Shown: positions 1 to 12,253, counted from the stretch's first letter. The stretch: DNA of 28,082 bases from Gyrodactylus bullatarudis (GCA_012064415.1 SSNU01000337.1:1-28082), one strand, 5' to 3'. A program made the numbers and translations. Notes: generated from the letters alone by a model not told the origin.

Positions 1-360
1 GGTACCATTCGACGCAGAATTTTGCGCTCTTTCTAATGATATCAACAAATAATTACTCAAATGCTAATTAAGCTAATTAGGGATAATTTTCCCATAGGAA
101 ATGTCAATTTTGTTAATTTATGCTATAGCTTTTTTATTTCTAGATAGAATTATAAAATTCAACCACATTTGAGATCAGTTTTTTATTTTTTACAAACCTT
201 GAAAAATTCCCAGGTGTACCTAAAAAAAATTTTTTTAATCACCACCAGTGTTATAGAATCTTGTGAAAGCGCTGATTGGCAATTTTTACAAATCTAGTTT
301 TCCTGATCCCAATACATTTATGATTGAATAATAAAATTTATCAAGATGTATTCGAATTAA
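1..360. other. Spacer downstream of the transposase-like gene
   Basis: AT-rich sequence with no open frame or RNA gene that I can support on either strand. It lies just 3' of the stop codon of the minus-strand gene that starts at 2975, so its right part is probably that gene's 3' untranslated region. Confidence 0.4.
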
Positions 361-2975
361 TTATCGATAAATGGGACTTGGATCTGGAAATGAAAAAGTT
401 TCAACATTGCGTGAGAAAATTGTAGGGTTCAGGTTTAAAATTACTTCTAAATCATCAAGAAAAGGATCCATGGCTTCATTTTCTTCATTTATGAGTTCAC
501 TGTTCTAAAGAAATAAAGAGATGAATTAGTTGAAATATTGATATGAAATAAGAAACTGGCATGAATAAGATTAAAATCAGGGAATTCAGTTAGCTAAAAA
601 TTATCAGAAGCAGAATTTTCTAATACCACGCTGAACTGAGGATCAAGAATTTGAGGACCTCAAATAGACAGAAAAATAATTCTTAAAATTCAGGATCAAT
701 TTCTAATGATTTAGGATTGATATAAAAATTTAATTACTCACCAATTCATCATCATTATTAATTCGAACGTTCTCCATTTCATCATTTTGAGCTTCCAATA
801 AATTCTATAAATTTAAAAATAACTTTTAAATACCTAAATTCATTCTATATATTTCTTTATCTTGAATTCTTGTTTTCTACTTACATTTAAATACTCCAAG
901 TAATTCTTACACGTTAGGCCTCGACTATTTTTGATCGCATCCGTTACATGATCCAAGTTACTTAATTTCCGTACTAACTTTAGGCCTTTTTTGACATCGC
1001 CAATAAGTCTTTCTATTCCTTGAGTATTGGAAGGTATTTCAGGTAGACCCACAATTCTTACATCATCAATTATCTCTATATCCTGTAGCAACGAGGGTCT
1101 CCCATAAGGAACCGATCCAAAATCTATCATTCGAGAATAATGTCTCGCACGAAAATTCAACCTTGGTACCCGATATTCTTCTACACCTTCCCGTGCATTG
1201 TTTAATAATTCTAATGCACGATGTCTTGTAACTGGACATAGGTCTTTCATCATAGTAATAAGAAGAACTTTCGGATGAGCCATATATGCATTCCGATTCA
1301 GAGCTTCTCTTGCTACTTCTCCAGCATCAGGATTTGGAATGTCATCGATTCTTTTCATTATGCTGAAAACAACTCTTGGCGCTTCATAAAGTAAAGAGCT
1401 ATGACGAACTTCAAATTTTGATGGGACATAAACTCTGCAAATACAATCCACAAGAATTTTTAGGCGATTTGAAGGATTTGGGCAAATAGTGTAAAGTCTT
1501 AGCATACGACTTGCAGTTATTGTCCATCTGCAAATACAAATTTCACCTATTGAATTATTCAAAATAAATATTCTCAGCTCTTCATCTTGCCGACGATCGG
1601 TGACAAAAAGATAAATTCTGTACAAATACTTTTTTCATGTCCAAGATGATTTACGACGTCAGGATCAAGGTGAAATTGTGGAACTAATATTGGCTCAAAA
1701 TCAACAATAGGATGTTCCTTTTTTACCAAATGTAAAACTCTTCCAATAGGACCAGCATACCTGTGAGGACCAAGTGTACGACCCATAAATCTTGAAAGAA
1801 CAGCTTTTAGAAGATTTTCAACTGTATGAATGAGGCAAACAACTCTAAGAAGATTCCTTTCTAGTTGAATTTCCAACAAAGTAACTAATCCGGATTCTCT
1901 ACCAACGTTAGAGGCAGCACCATCACATAATATCACACTTAAGGAAGTCATGGAGTTTGTTGACTGGAGAACATCAATGACAGAATCTTTGATACTTCTT
2001 CCCGTTACTGTTTGATAAAAAGGAATAGTTGTAATTAAACGATCGTTTATTCCATGACTGAGAACAACATAGTTTACATTCTGTCTCTGCTGATGATAAA
2101 GATCTGACTTTTTACAGGTTGCATCTATCTGTAAACATATTATTCCTTCAGGAATACGAAAGTTAAAATCTTGTTTAAAAAGTTTATCTTCATTTTTTAG
2201 TTTGTAAGTTGAGACGTAAATACTTGATCCGTGATTTTGGGGAGAAACACCGTGCTGACGAGCTGCTAAATAAGTTCTTGGCATTCTGCTAGTGTTGTAT
2301 TTTCTCCTTTCTTGATTACCAGCAGGATCTCCTAAAAAATCACTAGAGCTAGGGACTACAGTATTTGCAGATTCATCATTCAGTGAAAATTTCTTCAACA
2401 GCATTATCAACTTCATTTTGAGGTGGAGCTTCAGCTAACGGATACATTTCTCTAACTTGAATTTCAACTGCTTGTTCTTCTCGTAGTTGTTCATCTCTTC
2501 TGTTTGAAAAATCTTCTACTCGCATAATTCTAGAGCCTGATTGATCTTCTAAAAAACTTACCATGAGATTGTGCAGAGGATCTTTGAGTAAAGAACAATT
2601 CCCAAATTTTCTGAATTTACCAATGCGATATTTGGGTTTATAGCAGCAGTTACATAATGAAGCCATAAAAAGATCTTCCCAAATATCACTAAAATTCATC
2701 TTTTTAGAGTTTATTTCTTTCAAACGAAGATTCTTTAGTTCTAATACGGAAGCCTTGATATGATCGAGAGATTTGATAGGAATCTCGGCTTTCTGATAAA
2801 TCTTCTCAATGACTTGAGCTGTTGCAATTCTGTCATGTACATCAGAGGTAGTCTTATGCTGATTACGAAGATACAAATAATGGGTTATAACTTCTTTATT
2901 GAGTGGAAGTAAAGTTTCATCCATTTGATCAGGCTTAAAGGTTGTGCGATTACTTTGAACTAAATTCAACTCCAT
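361..2975 (-). CDS. Transposase-like gene, spliced, with two unexplained frame changes
   Basis: Read on the minus strand, this is one gene from ATG at 2975 to TAA at 361-363. Open pieces are 2376-2975, about 1655-2416, 885-1628, 742-804 and 361-504. The two 3' introns are clean (GTAAGT at 884 with AG before 804; GTGAGT at 741 with AG before 504) and phase 0. The middle piece resembles the RNase-H-like core of an uncharacterised transposase-like family common in invertebrate genomes: a DGAASN motif, then a C-x-x-H motif (VVCLIHTVENLLKAVLSR), then a TLGPHRYAGPIGR stretch; this match is from memory. The first piece has a CNCCYKPKYR cysteine cluster. The frame changes twice, near 2376-2416 and near 1629-1654. 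These could be decay, assembly error, or very short introns. Well-formed introns and an acidic C-terminal tail suggest a host-like or domesticated gene. A fresh transposon is less likely because I see no terminal repeats. The exact superfamily is unresolved. Confidence 0.65.
1629..1654 (-). other. Candidate 26-nt intron (or homopolymer frameshift)
   Basis: On the minus strand the segment begins GTAAAT and ends in a run of A then AG. Removing its 26 nt joins two long open frames in phase 0 (a PDV end to a YLYRIYLF start). A run of six A lies at its 3' end, so one missing A would also restore the frame. Both explanations fit; the 28-32 nt introns of neighbouring genes make the intron reading credible. 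Confidence 0.35.
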
Positions 2976-3261
2976 GATTTGAGATTAACTTATTGACTTG
3001 AAGAAATATTTGAAATTATAATTATTTTAAACAAACCTGAAATTTTAATTCTTCAAAATTTTCAAATTTCAAAATTTTAATACTTTATCTAATCCTGTAA
3101 GCAAATTTATTTAAAAGCCCAATCATTCCTATTGGCGTAAACTGTAGCATCCAAAAAGTCTAGTTTTACCTGTTCAAGGTCTAAAAATCTTATTTGTTAA
3201 ATTTTGTTTTGAAAACGTACTTCCCAGGGTCATAAAGATATTCTCGATGAATGCATGATTT

Positions 3262-3635
3262 TTAAAAAAATCCTTTCATCAAGGTATCAAAATTTCTGAA
3301 ATTTTTTTTCGGTACACTTTAACTGATTTAAGAAAAAAAAATTTAGGAGGAAAAATATAGGAGAAATTTTTGACGGATTTTTTCAAAAGAATAAATAAGA
3401 GTGATTATTTTCTTTGTCTAATGATGATCTTGAAAAATAACGCTTGATTCCTCTCAGACCTTGAAATCAACAAAAATTTTCAACTCATAGTTTTAAAAAT
3501 AAAAAAATCACGCCAGTTCGAAATTTAAAACGTCTTCAAATTTTCGAAAAAAAATTTAAATTTCTTTTTTTAAATCAGTAAAAGTGTACATTTCGAATCA
3601 GCAACCAAATACCGTCTTGATTAAAAATTACTTTT
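3262..3635. repeat. Imperfect foldback repeat
   Basis: An arm near 3311-3343 (GTACACTTTAACTGATTTAA and following A/T run) is the inverse of 3557-3592 (TAAATCAGTAAAAGTGTAC end). Weaker complementarity extends outward to about 3262 and 3635, where TACCTTGAT-like arms face each other. There is no coding potential. It is probably a decayed MITE-like element; the ends are approximate. Confidence 0.5.
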
Positions 3636-3838
3636 AATTTTAGCAAATGATCCCCATGTAAAATTAAAATCAGTAATCTTAAATGTATGCAACATACTCA
3701 AGAAATATAGTCTCTGTTAAAAGAAAATTATTTGACCTCTATCGTAATAGGAAGTAATGGGAGGCATCCATGTATGCATTGAAAATAGAGGTTATTTTGA
3801 TTTTTAATAGAAAAATAGTTTGTTCTCAACTAAACCTA

Positions 3839-4568
3839 ATTGACATGAAGGCGAGAATTTACTATTTTTACAAGAAACTCAATATTTTTCTCCGGAATCA
3901 CAGAAAAAAATAATTTTTTTGTATTCTAAAACGGAATAAGATGAGGATATTCGAAAAAATTCCGAAAAAAATTCAATCTGACCAAAACTAGGAAGTTTTT
4001 CGAATTTCGAAAATGTACCGAATTTCCATTTTTTCAACTCTTGAAGCCAAATTTTTTATCGATTTTGATGATTCGAAGCTGTTAAGTGATGATATTTTGG
4101 ATCAACATTGAACGATGAATTCGAATTCACCTGCAGAAGTTCACTGAACCTCCTCATAACTGTGGGAAAACGAATCATTTGAATTTTTCGATTATCACGG
4201 AGGTAAATTATCCAAAATCTGGAAGTCTAACTTTTTCTCGGAAACAGTAAATTCTTCGCTATGTCTATTGCCAAATTCGAATTCTTTGTCCAATGTTGAT
4301 CCGAAATATCATCACTTAACTGCTTCAAATCATCGAAATCGATAAAAAATTTGGGTTCAGAAAAAATGGAAATTCGATATTTTTTGAAATTCGAAAAACT
4401 TCCTAGTTTTGGTCAGATTGAATTTTTTTCGGAATTTTTTCGAATATCCTCATCTTATTAGCTCATTCCGTTTTAGAATACAAAAAAATTATTTTTTTCT
4501 GTGATTCCGGAGAAAAATATTGTTTTTCTTGTAAAAATAGTAAAAAAAAATCTCATCTTCATGTCAAC
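3839..4568. mobile_element. Palindromic MITE, copy 1
   Basis: The ends are TTGACATGAAG and CTTCATGTCAA, and the two halves are inverted copies along nearly their whole length: the CTCCGGAATCACAG block at about 3890 is mirrored by CTGTGATTCCGGAG at about 4500, and AATTCAATCTGACCAAAACT by its inverse at about 4405. The element of about 730 bp is flanked by TA on both sides, which would fit a TA target duplication of the Tc1/mariner type, but that class is inference. It encodes nothing. It lies just upstream of the first TRPA exon visible here, probably inside an intron. Confidence 0.8.
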
Positions 4569-4736
4569 TAGCTTTTTATGAATGGGCTACCTTAACCTTC
4601 TTCAAAAACTCAATTCACAATCTTCATTACGATAGTTATTTTTCAATGGTCTGTCTGTCTTAAAAAAATTTCATACTGATTCATCAACATTCGTTATTTG
4701 GGACTTGTTTTTGATGTCTTAAATTTTTCATGCCAG

Positions 4737-7700
4737 ATTGATGAAAATCGAACTGAATTAATGGATCATGCACTTGTACAGACTCTCGTTCGTTTCAAAT
4801 GGAAGAAAATGGCCTTCATGTTCTACTACTCGAATATTTTTATATACTTCCTCTATCTGATTGTATTCAATAGCTTCATGCTGTTATCTGTATCTCCGAA
4901 AAGCATTATTAATGAAAATTTGTGAGTCCTCACACATAGATTCCTAACCTTACTCTTTAACAAAGCATTCTCTTAAATAAAATATAACCAATCATATAAG
5001 ATAACTAGGGCTTTAAACTCTAAACTCTAAAAATATGCTTTTTATGACTTTTTGAGGCCCTAAAGATAACTATTTTATTGAAAAAGTAGAACTTTCAGTC
5101 GAGGGTATAACCTGATTAAGCCATCACTCATATATGGGCCAGAAAATTAAAACCTTTTGCAGAAAAAAAGATTCCATAACTAGAATTCACATCCTTGGTT
5201 CATCAATCCTCTCAAAACCAGCTAAACTGAACATTCTCATACACAAAATCTAGTGAAAACAAAGAAAGACCCCATATCGATTTTTTTGTATTTTGGAAAC
5301 TGGTAAGAAAAGTATATTGAATCCATTTTATTATACAAATAAATAAATACATGTCCTTAGAATTGGACATTTTTATTTCTTAGTTTATCAAGTCTTTCTT
5401 CATTTTCATTTCTAGTACTATGGAGGACTTTTGTAATTCCCCTGATAACCACAATGTTATGAATGTTAAGGCAGTATCAGTCCTAAAGACGTTGGTGTTA
5501 ATCCTAGTCGGAGTTACACTTGTTCGAGAAGTTTGTCTATCTAAATAAGCTTATTTTATAATTTTAATTGCTAAATTTTTTAGTTCTTTCAAATTATTCA
5601 ATATCGGTTGACTTACTTTTTGGATTCAGATAACTACATTGAATTATTCGCCTCATTGGCGTCCATTCTCGTGGTTGTCGACTTTACCACTTGTTCACTT
5701 TTCACTGGGATACGACTGGTGAGTCTTTCAAAATAAAACTAGTTGACATGAAGATGAGAATTTGTAATTTTTGAGTTCCACGATAAAATGAGACCATGAG
5801 TTGTAGAAAGGAAAACAACGTCAAATTTCTAATTTTTCAACATTTAAACTTAAAATTCTTATCGATTTCGAATATTTAAACAATTTGATACAGTTAGACA
5901 TGTGATTGGTGAACCAAACACTACCCTCTTCTCTCTGTCCATTTTAAATTAAGGCAATGAAATGTTTGTTGCATCAACCACTACTCTAAAAAAACTGGTC
6001 AATGATACTTTTAAAGACCCAGTTGAGAAATGATAGTTTTGACTTGAACTCTACATAGGAGAGTAAGAGATGAAAAAGGTGTAAATGTTTTGAGAATGAG
6101 TGAGTACATCCAGATGTTCACTAGGCTTGTCATTTTTTTGTTTTGGAGGCGATAAAAGATCCCCGACATTGTTTTTTTTTCGATGACAATTAATTTCAGG
6201 GAAATTACATATATGTATAGTAGTCTTGTCTTTGAACTTCAATATATCTCAGATGAAATAATATTTTTCGCAAAAGATAGATTATTTTTTATTCTGAATA
6301 ACGAATGGTGCTAATTTCATGATGATTGAACGAAAATAAATTAAAGATTGTTTAAAGATAACTAAATAATAATTGGCATAAAGCTACATTATGAAAAGAA
6401 TAAGCCAATGTTGAAATTTCAGCTCAAAATGATGAAAAATAACTTATTTACGGCAACAAGATGTAACTTAGTTTCTAAAAAAATATATATATAATAAGTA
6501 ATCAAGCAAATTAATCCTTATCGTCTGGTTTAACTCTACACAAATACATTTTTAAGGAAGTTTAGTGTCGGTAGAATGAAAATTATTATAAAAATGGCAA
6601 AATTCTTGTCAGGTTGAGTTTTTTTCTTTGATCTACTAATTGGCTCATTCAATAATGTGATCCAAAAAGTATTTGTGTTTCTGACTATCATCTTCATGTC
6701 AATTAGCTTAGTACTAGGATAGAAATATTAAAACTCTTTTATAGTCATGGCAATGGGAACTTGGCTCTGTGACAATCTTACTAAGCTGGCTTAATGTTTG
6801 CCTTCTTTTGAGGAAAATTCCCTTCTTTGGGATCTACTTTATCCTCTTAATGTCCGTATTTCAGACATTTGTACGATTTTCAGTATTCTTCTTCATTGTG
6901 ATCCTTGGATACGCCATTTGTTTCCATTTGATTTGGTCGAATCTCCAGGGCTTTGAGAATGTTGGTTATTCGTTCTTTAAAGTGCTCGATATGTCAACTG
7001 GTGAACTGGACTATAGTGAAGTGAGTAAATATCAAATATTCTATTTTATATTTATCAAGTTACTAACAGATTTGATGATTTTTCTAAAAATATTTCTATT
7101 GAAACACGAATATTTACCCCCTAATTAAGCATTATTTATCTCGACCTATCTAAATGTATAGAAATCACTTGCTGCATTTTGATTGGTCGAGATAATACTT
7201 GATTAGGGAGTAAATATTCGTGTTTCAATAGAAATATTTTTACTGTAAAGTAAGATGTTAAAGGATATTTATCCCTGTTGACAGAGATAAGTTTACTTCG
7301 CTAGACCTAATCAATTTTTAATCTTCGGATAAACTAATAAAATGAATAAATCTTCAAAAAAATAAATAGAACAGAAAAAATTAAAAATCAATTTGCCCGG
7401 TTTTTTACGGTTTCTTTAAAAAATTACATTAGAATCTTCTTCTCTTACGATATAAAACCACTCTCGGATCTTCAAGTTCATTGTTTTTTTTCTGAGGACA
7501 TTAGAAATAATGCTGATAATAACAGAAAAATTCTTTCTCCTGATAGGTTCATTGATTCTGATATCTAATTTCTCTTGGGAATAGAAAACTTGATCTAAGG
7601 ATTAGATGAAAAAACTTTGAATTACTAAATTTATTCTTTCAGCATTTTTTCGAAAATGACATGCAATACATGAGTATTTCCTTTGTAACTTTTGTGACAT

Positions 7701-8851
7701 TTGTGTTTTTTGTCATCCTCATTTTGAGAAATCTAACTGTCGGTCTTGCTGTTGATGACATTTCAAATATAACCAAACAAGCCAAATTCGAGGCACAATC
7801 ATTAAAAGTAAGTCCACCTTATCCTATTTCACTATCGGAAGTTAATTTTTATCTTTCTCTAAATCTCATAGCATATTTATTTTATAGTATTTCTAGTATT
7901 GACACAATATTATTGAGAATTAGTCCGACTAGTTACTGTGATTAGTTATTTAGTTTATAAATCTTTGTAAAGCTAAATGAATTTAATTTTACATTAGGTT
8001 AAAATGTGCTTAGAGATGGAGTCAATGATTCCTAGTAATTTGAAGCCGAAAATAATCAAGAGTTACATCGTCTGGGATTCATTTGAACCTACCAAAAACA
8101 TATTTTTGAAATTCTTTGAACCGATAGAACCAAATGATCGATCAGCTAGAGTAAGTTGAAGTTACTTCATGTTGAAAATTTTTCCTAGAAATTTATATTT
8201 GAACTGATTTCCTATAAAAAAGCATTAAAATTTAGAATTTTTGAGATGAATATGCTTCAAATTACATTTATTCTTATTATTTTAACTTTTTATCCACCAA
8301 CAGTTTCTTTCGAATCAATTACAGAAATGTTGGGAATTTATTAAGAAACTATAAACCTTCATCCCACATATTAGAAATTCGGTAACCTTACCAAAATAAC
8401 CACGCTAATTCCGAATCTGAATTCCTTTTTGAAAGTCGACTTATCATTTTATAGATAATAAAGGTTAAAATTTGCATTTTTTGGCTCTAAAACCATTTAT
8501 CTTCTAAACTATGCGAGATATCCAGCAGGCAATTGAATATTTGAAATCTACAGCTTTTCTTTTACGATAGAAAGTTATTTTAATTTTTCCTAAGGCATCT
8601 GTAAAAAGCTATCTTTATGAACTATACATATTTTTGTGGCTCAATAAATTTCCCTTAAATTCAAATGAAGGGATAAGCACCGCTGTATTAACTTGATTCT
8701 ATTTTTTCAGTGGATCGGAAGAAGGAAAGATTTTGTGGAAATGAATCTTGAAAAGTTGACAGATCAACTCGATAACCTAAGAGAGGTCATTGTTAAATCG
8801 AAGAATCATGTTTTGAAATCCTGGGAATCCCTATGTTTTACATCTGAATGA
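4737..8851 (+). CDS. TRPA-type cation channel, membrane domain (5' part outside or missing)
   Basis: Seven exons, 4737-4921, 5416-5530, 5584-5718, 6745-7020, 7643-7807, 7998-8150 and 8711-8851, join in consistent phase to 389 residues plus TGA. They cover the whole transmembrane part of a TRPA channel. Exon 1 has the family entry into S1 (RTELMDHALVQTL, then KWKKMAFMFYY). S2-S3 carry REFFQIIQYR and the start of TGIRLSWQWELG. S4-S5 contain LRKIPFFGIY. The pore segment has STGELDYSE, and S6 ends NLTVGLAVDDI, a strong TRPA signature. The tail is basic and probably helical. TRPA channels are non-selective cation channels of the plasma membrane used in chemo-, thermo- and nociception; which stimulus applies here cannot be read. 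The ankyrin repeats expected before S1 are absent from 1-4736 on this strand, so the 5' exons lie left of the window, beyond the antisense transposase-like gene, or have been lost. Confidence 0.85.
5742..6703. mobile_element. MITE copy 2, inside TRPA intron 3
   Basis: The ends GTTGACATGAAGATGAGAA and ATCATCTTCATGTCAAT match copy 1, again with TA on both flanks. Inner parts are also shared: the CGATTTCGAA segment near 5875 and the ATTGGCTCATTC stretch near 6640. The 962-bp element makes up nearly all of the 1026-bp intron. Short open frames in it are not genes. Confidence 0.75.
7085..7242. mobile_element. Small hairpin MITE inside TRPA intron 4
   Basis: Arms 7085-7146 and 7185-7242 are near-perfect inverted repeats (outer end TAAAAATATTTCTATTGAAA, mirrored at 7223-7242; inner end CTCGACC/GGTCGAG) around a loop of 38 nt. 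The element is 158 bp and non-coding. A read-through of TRPA exon 4 runs into it, but the GTGAGT donor at 7021 ends the exon before that. Confidence 0.75.
8458..8545 (+). repeat. Dispersed intronic repeat, copy in TRPA intron 6
   Basis: A stretch around AAAATTTGCATTTTTTGG through CAGGCAATTGAATATTTGAA is recognisably similar to 19388-19467 inside an alpha2/delta intron (shared CAGGCAATT-ATATTTGAA core). The boundaries and family are unknown. Confidence 0.4.
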
Positions 8852-11614
8852 TGAATGAACCGAGAAATTAAAGTAACTCAATCAAATAATCAAATTAAAT
8901 TATCATCCAACCATTTCCCCACCCTTACGAATTAATTTACAATGTCAAAATGAACCAATAGAAGGTCTCAATTAAAACAATGTATTTACTTGTTACACGG
9001 AATAGAGTCTGAATAGACCCGGCGAAATATAACGTTTATCATTCAAATATATATCCTCTTGCTGTTCTCTAATCTTACACATGAGTTTAGAATCTAACAA
9101 CAATATTATTACTAGATTGAATTTCTTCTTGTATTTTTCTGGTTCTTTTGGCCACTCTCCCACTTCTAAATCAAAAATAATTTTCAGTCCGAAAAATGGG
9201 ATTTTGGCGCCAAATCGAAATTTGAAAAATGACCTATTTTTTTATGAGAATATTTTTTTTCTTCAAATGCTAAAAGTAGGCAAAATTGGTTGTAAAAATT
9301 CGAATTCTTGATGAAGAATCGAGATTTTTGTAAAAATCATAGATTCCCAACTTGATATGAATGGATATGCCGAAACCAAGAAACTATTCATTTTTCAACA
9401 GAATTGAAGCCAAAAACATAAAAATAAGGAATTAAATTAAAGTTTAAGAAATTTTGAGACCTGAAGATTCATTATTAAAAATTTCAGAGACCTTCAAAAT
9501 TGTGAGAAAAATCGATCTGTGGACAAGGACAATAACAAAAAGATTTTTTTACAGAAATCAAAAGACCATCAGATATTGTGTTGATAAATGAATAAAATCT
9601 TCAAAAAGATTTTCTCATTTTTAGAGCAAGATTTCAGAATCAATAATTTTATTCAAGTTCATAAAATTAAAATTTATAATTTTAAAACAAAAGTTGTTTT
9701 TCAATTACTTTTTGTTTAAATTTTAATTTTCAACTCTTATAAAATATAACTGAATTAACGTTTGTAATTAGCATTTGTTGATTTATTTTAACTCGGCTTT
9801 AAAATATCAAGAATCTTCACAATATGAGAGATTGAAAAATATATAATCGCTGAAAGCTTCAATAGATGCCAACAGACATCGAAATTTCCTCAGAGAAGAA
9901 ATAAAAAAAAGGCTTCATATTATCTGGTTGTGAACTCATCTTCGTCTTCAGCTGCTGTAATTATCTCCTTAACCTCTTTAGACTGTAATTTAGAAATGCT
10001 TGTTTAGAAATGAAAATTAAAACTAATGATCTTACAAAAATTAAAACCATAATGTCTCATATAAGGTCTAAACTTGACTACTCAAAGAGTCTTCTTTATG
10101 CTAATCTTCAATAAACCCAGAATATAAACGAAATCTCTTGAAGGGCTTATTCGTTTATTTATTAAAGTCAAACTTCTCCGTCTATCTAGATTCAATGACA
10201 TTTCTAACTTGTTCCGAAGAAAATTCTACAATATTAATACAAATCTATTTTCTAACAAAAAAAATGAAAAGAAAAAATTTATATTTGAAATAAAACCAAA
10301 ATACTTGAAGGTAAACCTGATTTAAGAAAAAAATTTCAGCAGAATCCAGAATGATATTCGATCAACAAGTCAGGGTTGAAAAAAAATTTTTTCTTCTTGA
10401 TCTGATCAGATTTTCTGGGTCGATCACACGAGTAAGGGTCAAATTTCCTCAAAAATTCTGATTTTTTAGGTTAGAATACTCTAACTTGTTAAATAAAATT
10501 TTTGTGATCCATTTATTTAAAAATATATTTTTAACCCTGTTTTTGATCCAGGATTTGAGATCTGATCTTGATCGGAAAAAATTATTTTTTCTTCTCAAAT
10601 TGATCTTTATTTATTCCTCTTTTTGAGATATCATTTGTTTGGTTTCGCTATAAAAAATAGCTAAGAAAATCAGCATCAAATCTAAGGCGAAGACTATTTC
10701 CAGGACAACTCTAGATCTTTTCTTGACCAAATAGTAAACATTTTTCTCTTACTAACTGGTTTATTTTCAGGTAGAAAAAAATTGGGTAAACCATAAGAAT
10801 CATTGATTCCCTATCTTAATTCAGATGTAATCAGAGAAAGCCTAAAATAAGAAGTCATATTATTGGTTTTCAAAGAGGTTAACACTATATGCAATATTTA
10901 AAAAAAAAATACAATTCTACTTCAAAGTATATAGATCAATAAACACAGTTTTTCACTGAAAATCCTTATTGTGTTAATTAACGAATATTCTAGAAATTTA
11001 ATAATACACCAGTAGCAGAGAAAAATATTTACTACTCGTTCATAAGAAAAGATTTATCAGAAATTCATTCATACACTTTAAAATATAAATAGGAATTTTT
11101 TTTGTCGATCACTATAGTTTTGCATCCAAATTATAGTTGATTGTTCAGTATTTATTATTTTGGTGGTTATTTAAATTGACTTTAAACTTTTAATAATACG
11201 TGATTTATGAGGGCATCTCTACGACTAGTCTGATACAGGTTAGTTTATACTATATGTAGTATTTATCGATTCTTATTATGATCAAGGTAAAAGTACTTTC
11301 TTCTTAATGCAAGTTCAAATAATAAAAAGTTCTCATAGCCAGCAATTACTGTAAACTTTTCATACAGAGGTAAAAATCAAAAATATTTGTCCAGTACTCA
11401 TACATACACTTTATTCAATAAACATGTTTTTATATACAAGACATTAATAAAAAAATAAAAGAAATGTGCACAGTAATTAATGTACATGAAATAGAGAGAA
11501 ATACACATAGTCTTTACCATAATCTTTAAGCATAATTGACAAGTATTGTAAGCAAAGAGACTTCATTAATCTTAAACAGAGGATCTTTAGAGGCGTTAAG
11601 ACTGTTGAAAGAAT
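8852..11614. other. Long spacer between TRPA and LC8
   Basis: About 2.8 kb without a convincing gene. The left end holds the presumed TRPA 3' untranslated region (ATTAAA at about 8887). There is an imperfect inverted repeat at roughly 10377-10600 (blocks of GATCTGATC and TTTTTTCTTC facing each other). One possible minus-strand terminal exon is listed separately. The remainder is low-complexity A/T sequence; the right end must contain the LC8 promoter, but I see no definite core motif. Confidence 0.45.
9920..9982 (-). CDS. Possible terminal exon of an unrecognised minus-strand gene
   Basis: After a good acceptor (AATTACAG) comes a 20-codon open frame ending TAA, encoding an acidic peptide with EIITAAEDEDEF. 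An upstream GTAAGA donor at about 10047 would give a 66-nt intron, but the frame before it meets a stop within a few codons. I do not recognise it. Its acidic, charged composition is more protein-like than the surroundings; this is weak evidence. Confidence 0.2.
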   Translation of the reverse strand, partial: SKEVKEIITAAEDEDEFTTR

Positions 11615-11937
11615 ATGGAAATTAATAGCAATAAGTGCCAACAGCGTATGGCTAGAGTCAAGAGCACTGATATGCCAGTGGAAATGCAACAAAGAGCTGT
11701 TGATGTAGCTGCCCTTGCATTAGAAAAGAATTCCATTGAAAAAGATATTGCAGGAATAATCAAGTGTACTTTCGATAGGGAATTTCAGCCTACTTGGCAT
11801 TGTATTGTTGGAAAAAACTTTGGAAGGTAAGTCAGTATTTATTGATGATTCGACCTAGTTTTGTTACACACGAGACAAAACATTTTATTTATTTTTACCT
11901 GGACGATGTGGCTGTATTGTTGTATAGATTCGGTTAG
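11615..11937 (+). CDS. DYNLL: Dynein light chain LC8 (DYNLL type)
   Basis: Two exons, 11615-11826 and 11859-11937, encode 96 residues. From about residue 20 the protein follows LC8 closely: [43 protein letters not shown], then [21 protein letters not shown]8 is a dimeric hub that binds short linear motifs in dynein intermediate chain and many other proteins, in cytoplasm and axoneme. The usual length is 89 residues; the first ATG adds about a dozen N-terminal residues, and an internal Met at residue 12 (MARVKSTDM) would give a more typical start. The exon junction splits the serine codon of NFGS. The intron is only 32 nt and must be removed, since read-through hits TAA at once. AATAAA at 12071-12076 could be the polyadenylation signal. 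Confidence 0.95.
11827..11858 (+). other. 32-nt spliceosomal intron in LC8
   Basis: It begins GTAAGT and ends GACCTAG. Removal restores the invariant NFGS-FVTHET junction of LC8 in frame, so the conserved protein fixes both boundaries. Retention stops translation immediately. Confidence 0.9.
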
Positions 11938-12253
11938 ATTTCAAAGAACTCTCTCATTAAAATAATTCCCATCAAGATGTTTTCATTTGACACAATATTT
12001 TATATATTTAATAATTCATTCAACGAATACTACTCATATATCATGTACATATCTATTTACACTTACGAAAAATAAATCTCGTTATCAGGTAAATTTGAAT
12101 TTTTTTTAGAAAATAAATCTGTATTGAGAAAATAGCTAGTATATACAATATAGAATATAAAAATAAGTAATCTGGATTATAATGAAACATGAATGTAAGT
12201 ATTTGAATGTTATAATTAATATGGCAATCTGATTAAGTTTATTGATAAAGTTG

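Noticed and set aside
6051..6242. 63-codon minus-strand open frame
   Set aside because: It is inside MITE copy 2 in a TRPA intron and shows no protein features.
9081..9311. 76-codon plus-strand open frame
   Set aside because: Low-complexity A/T-driven composition, no splice or homology support.
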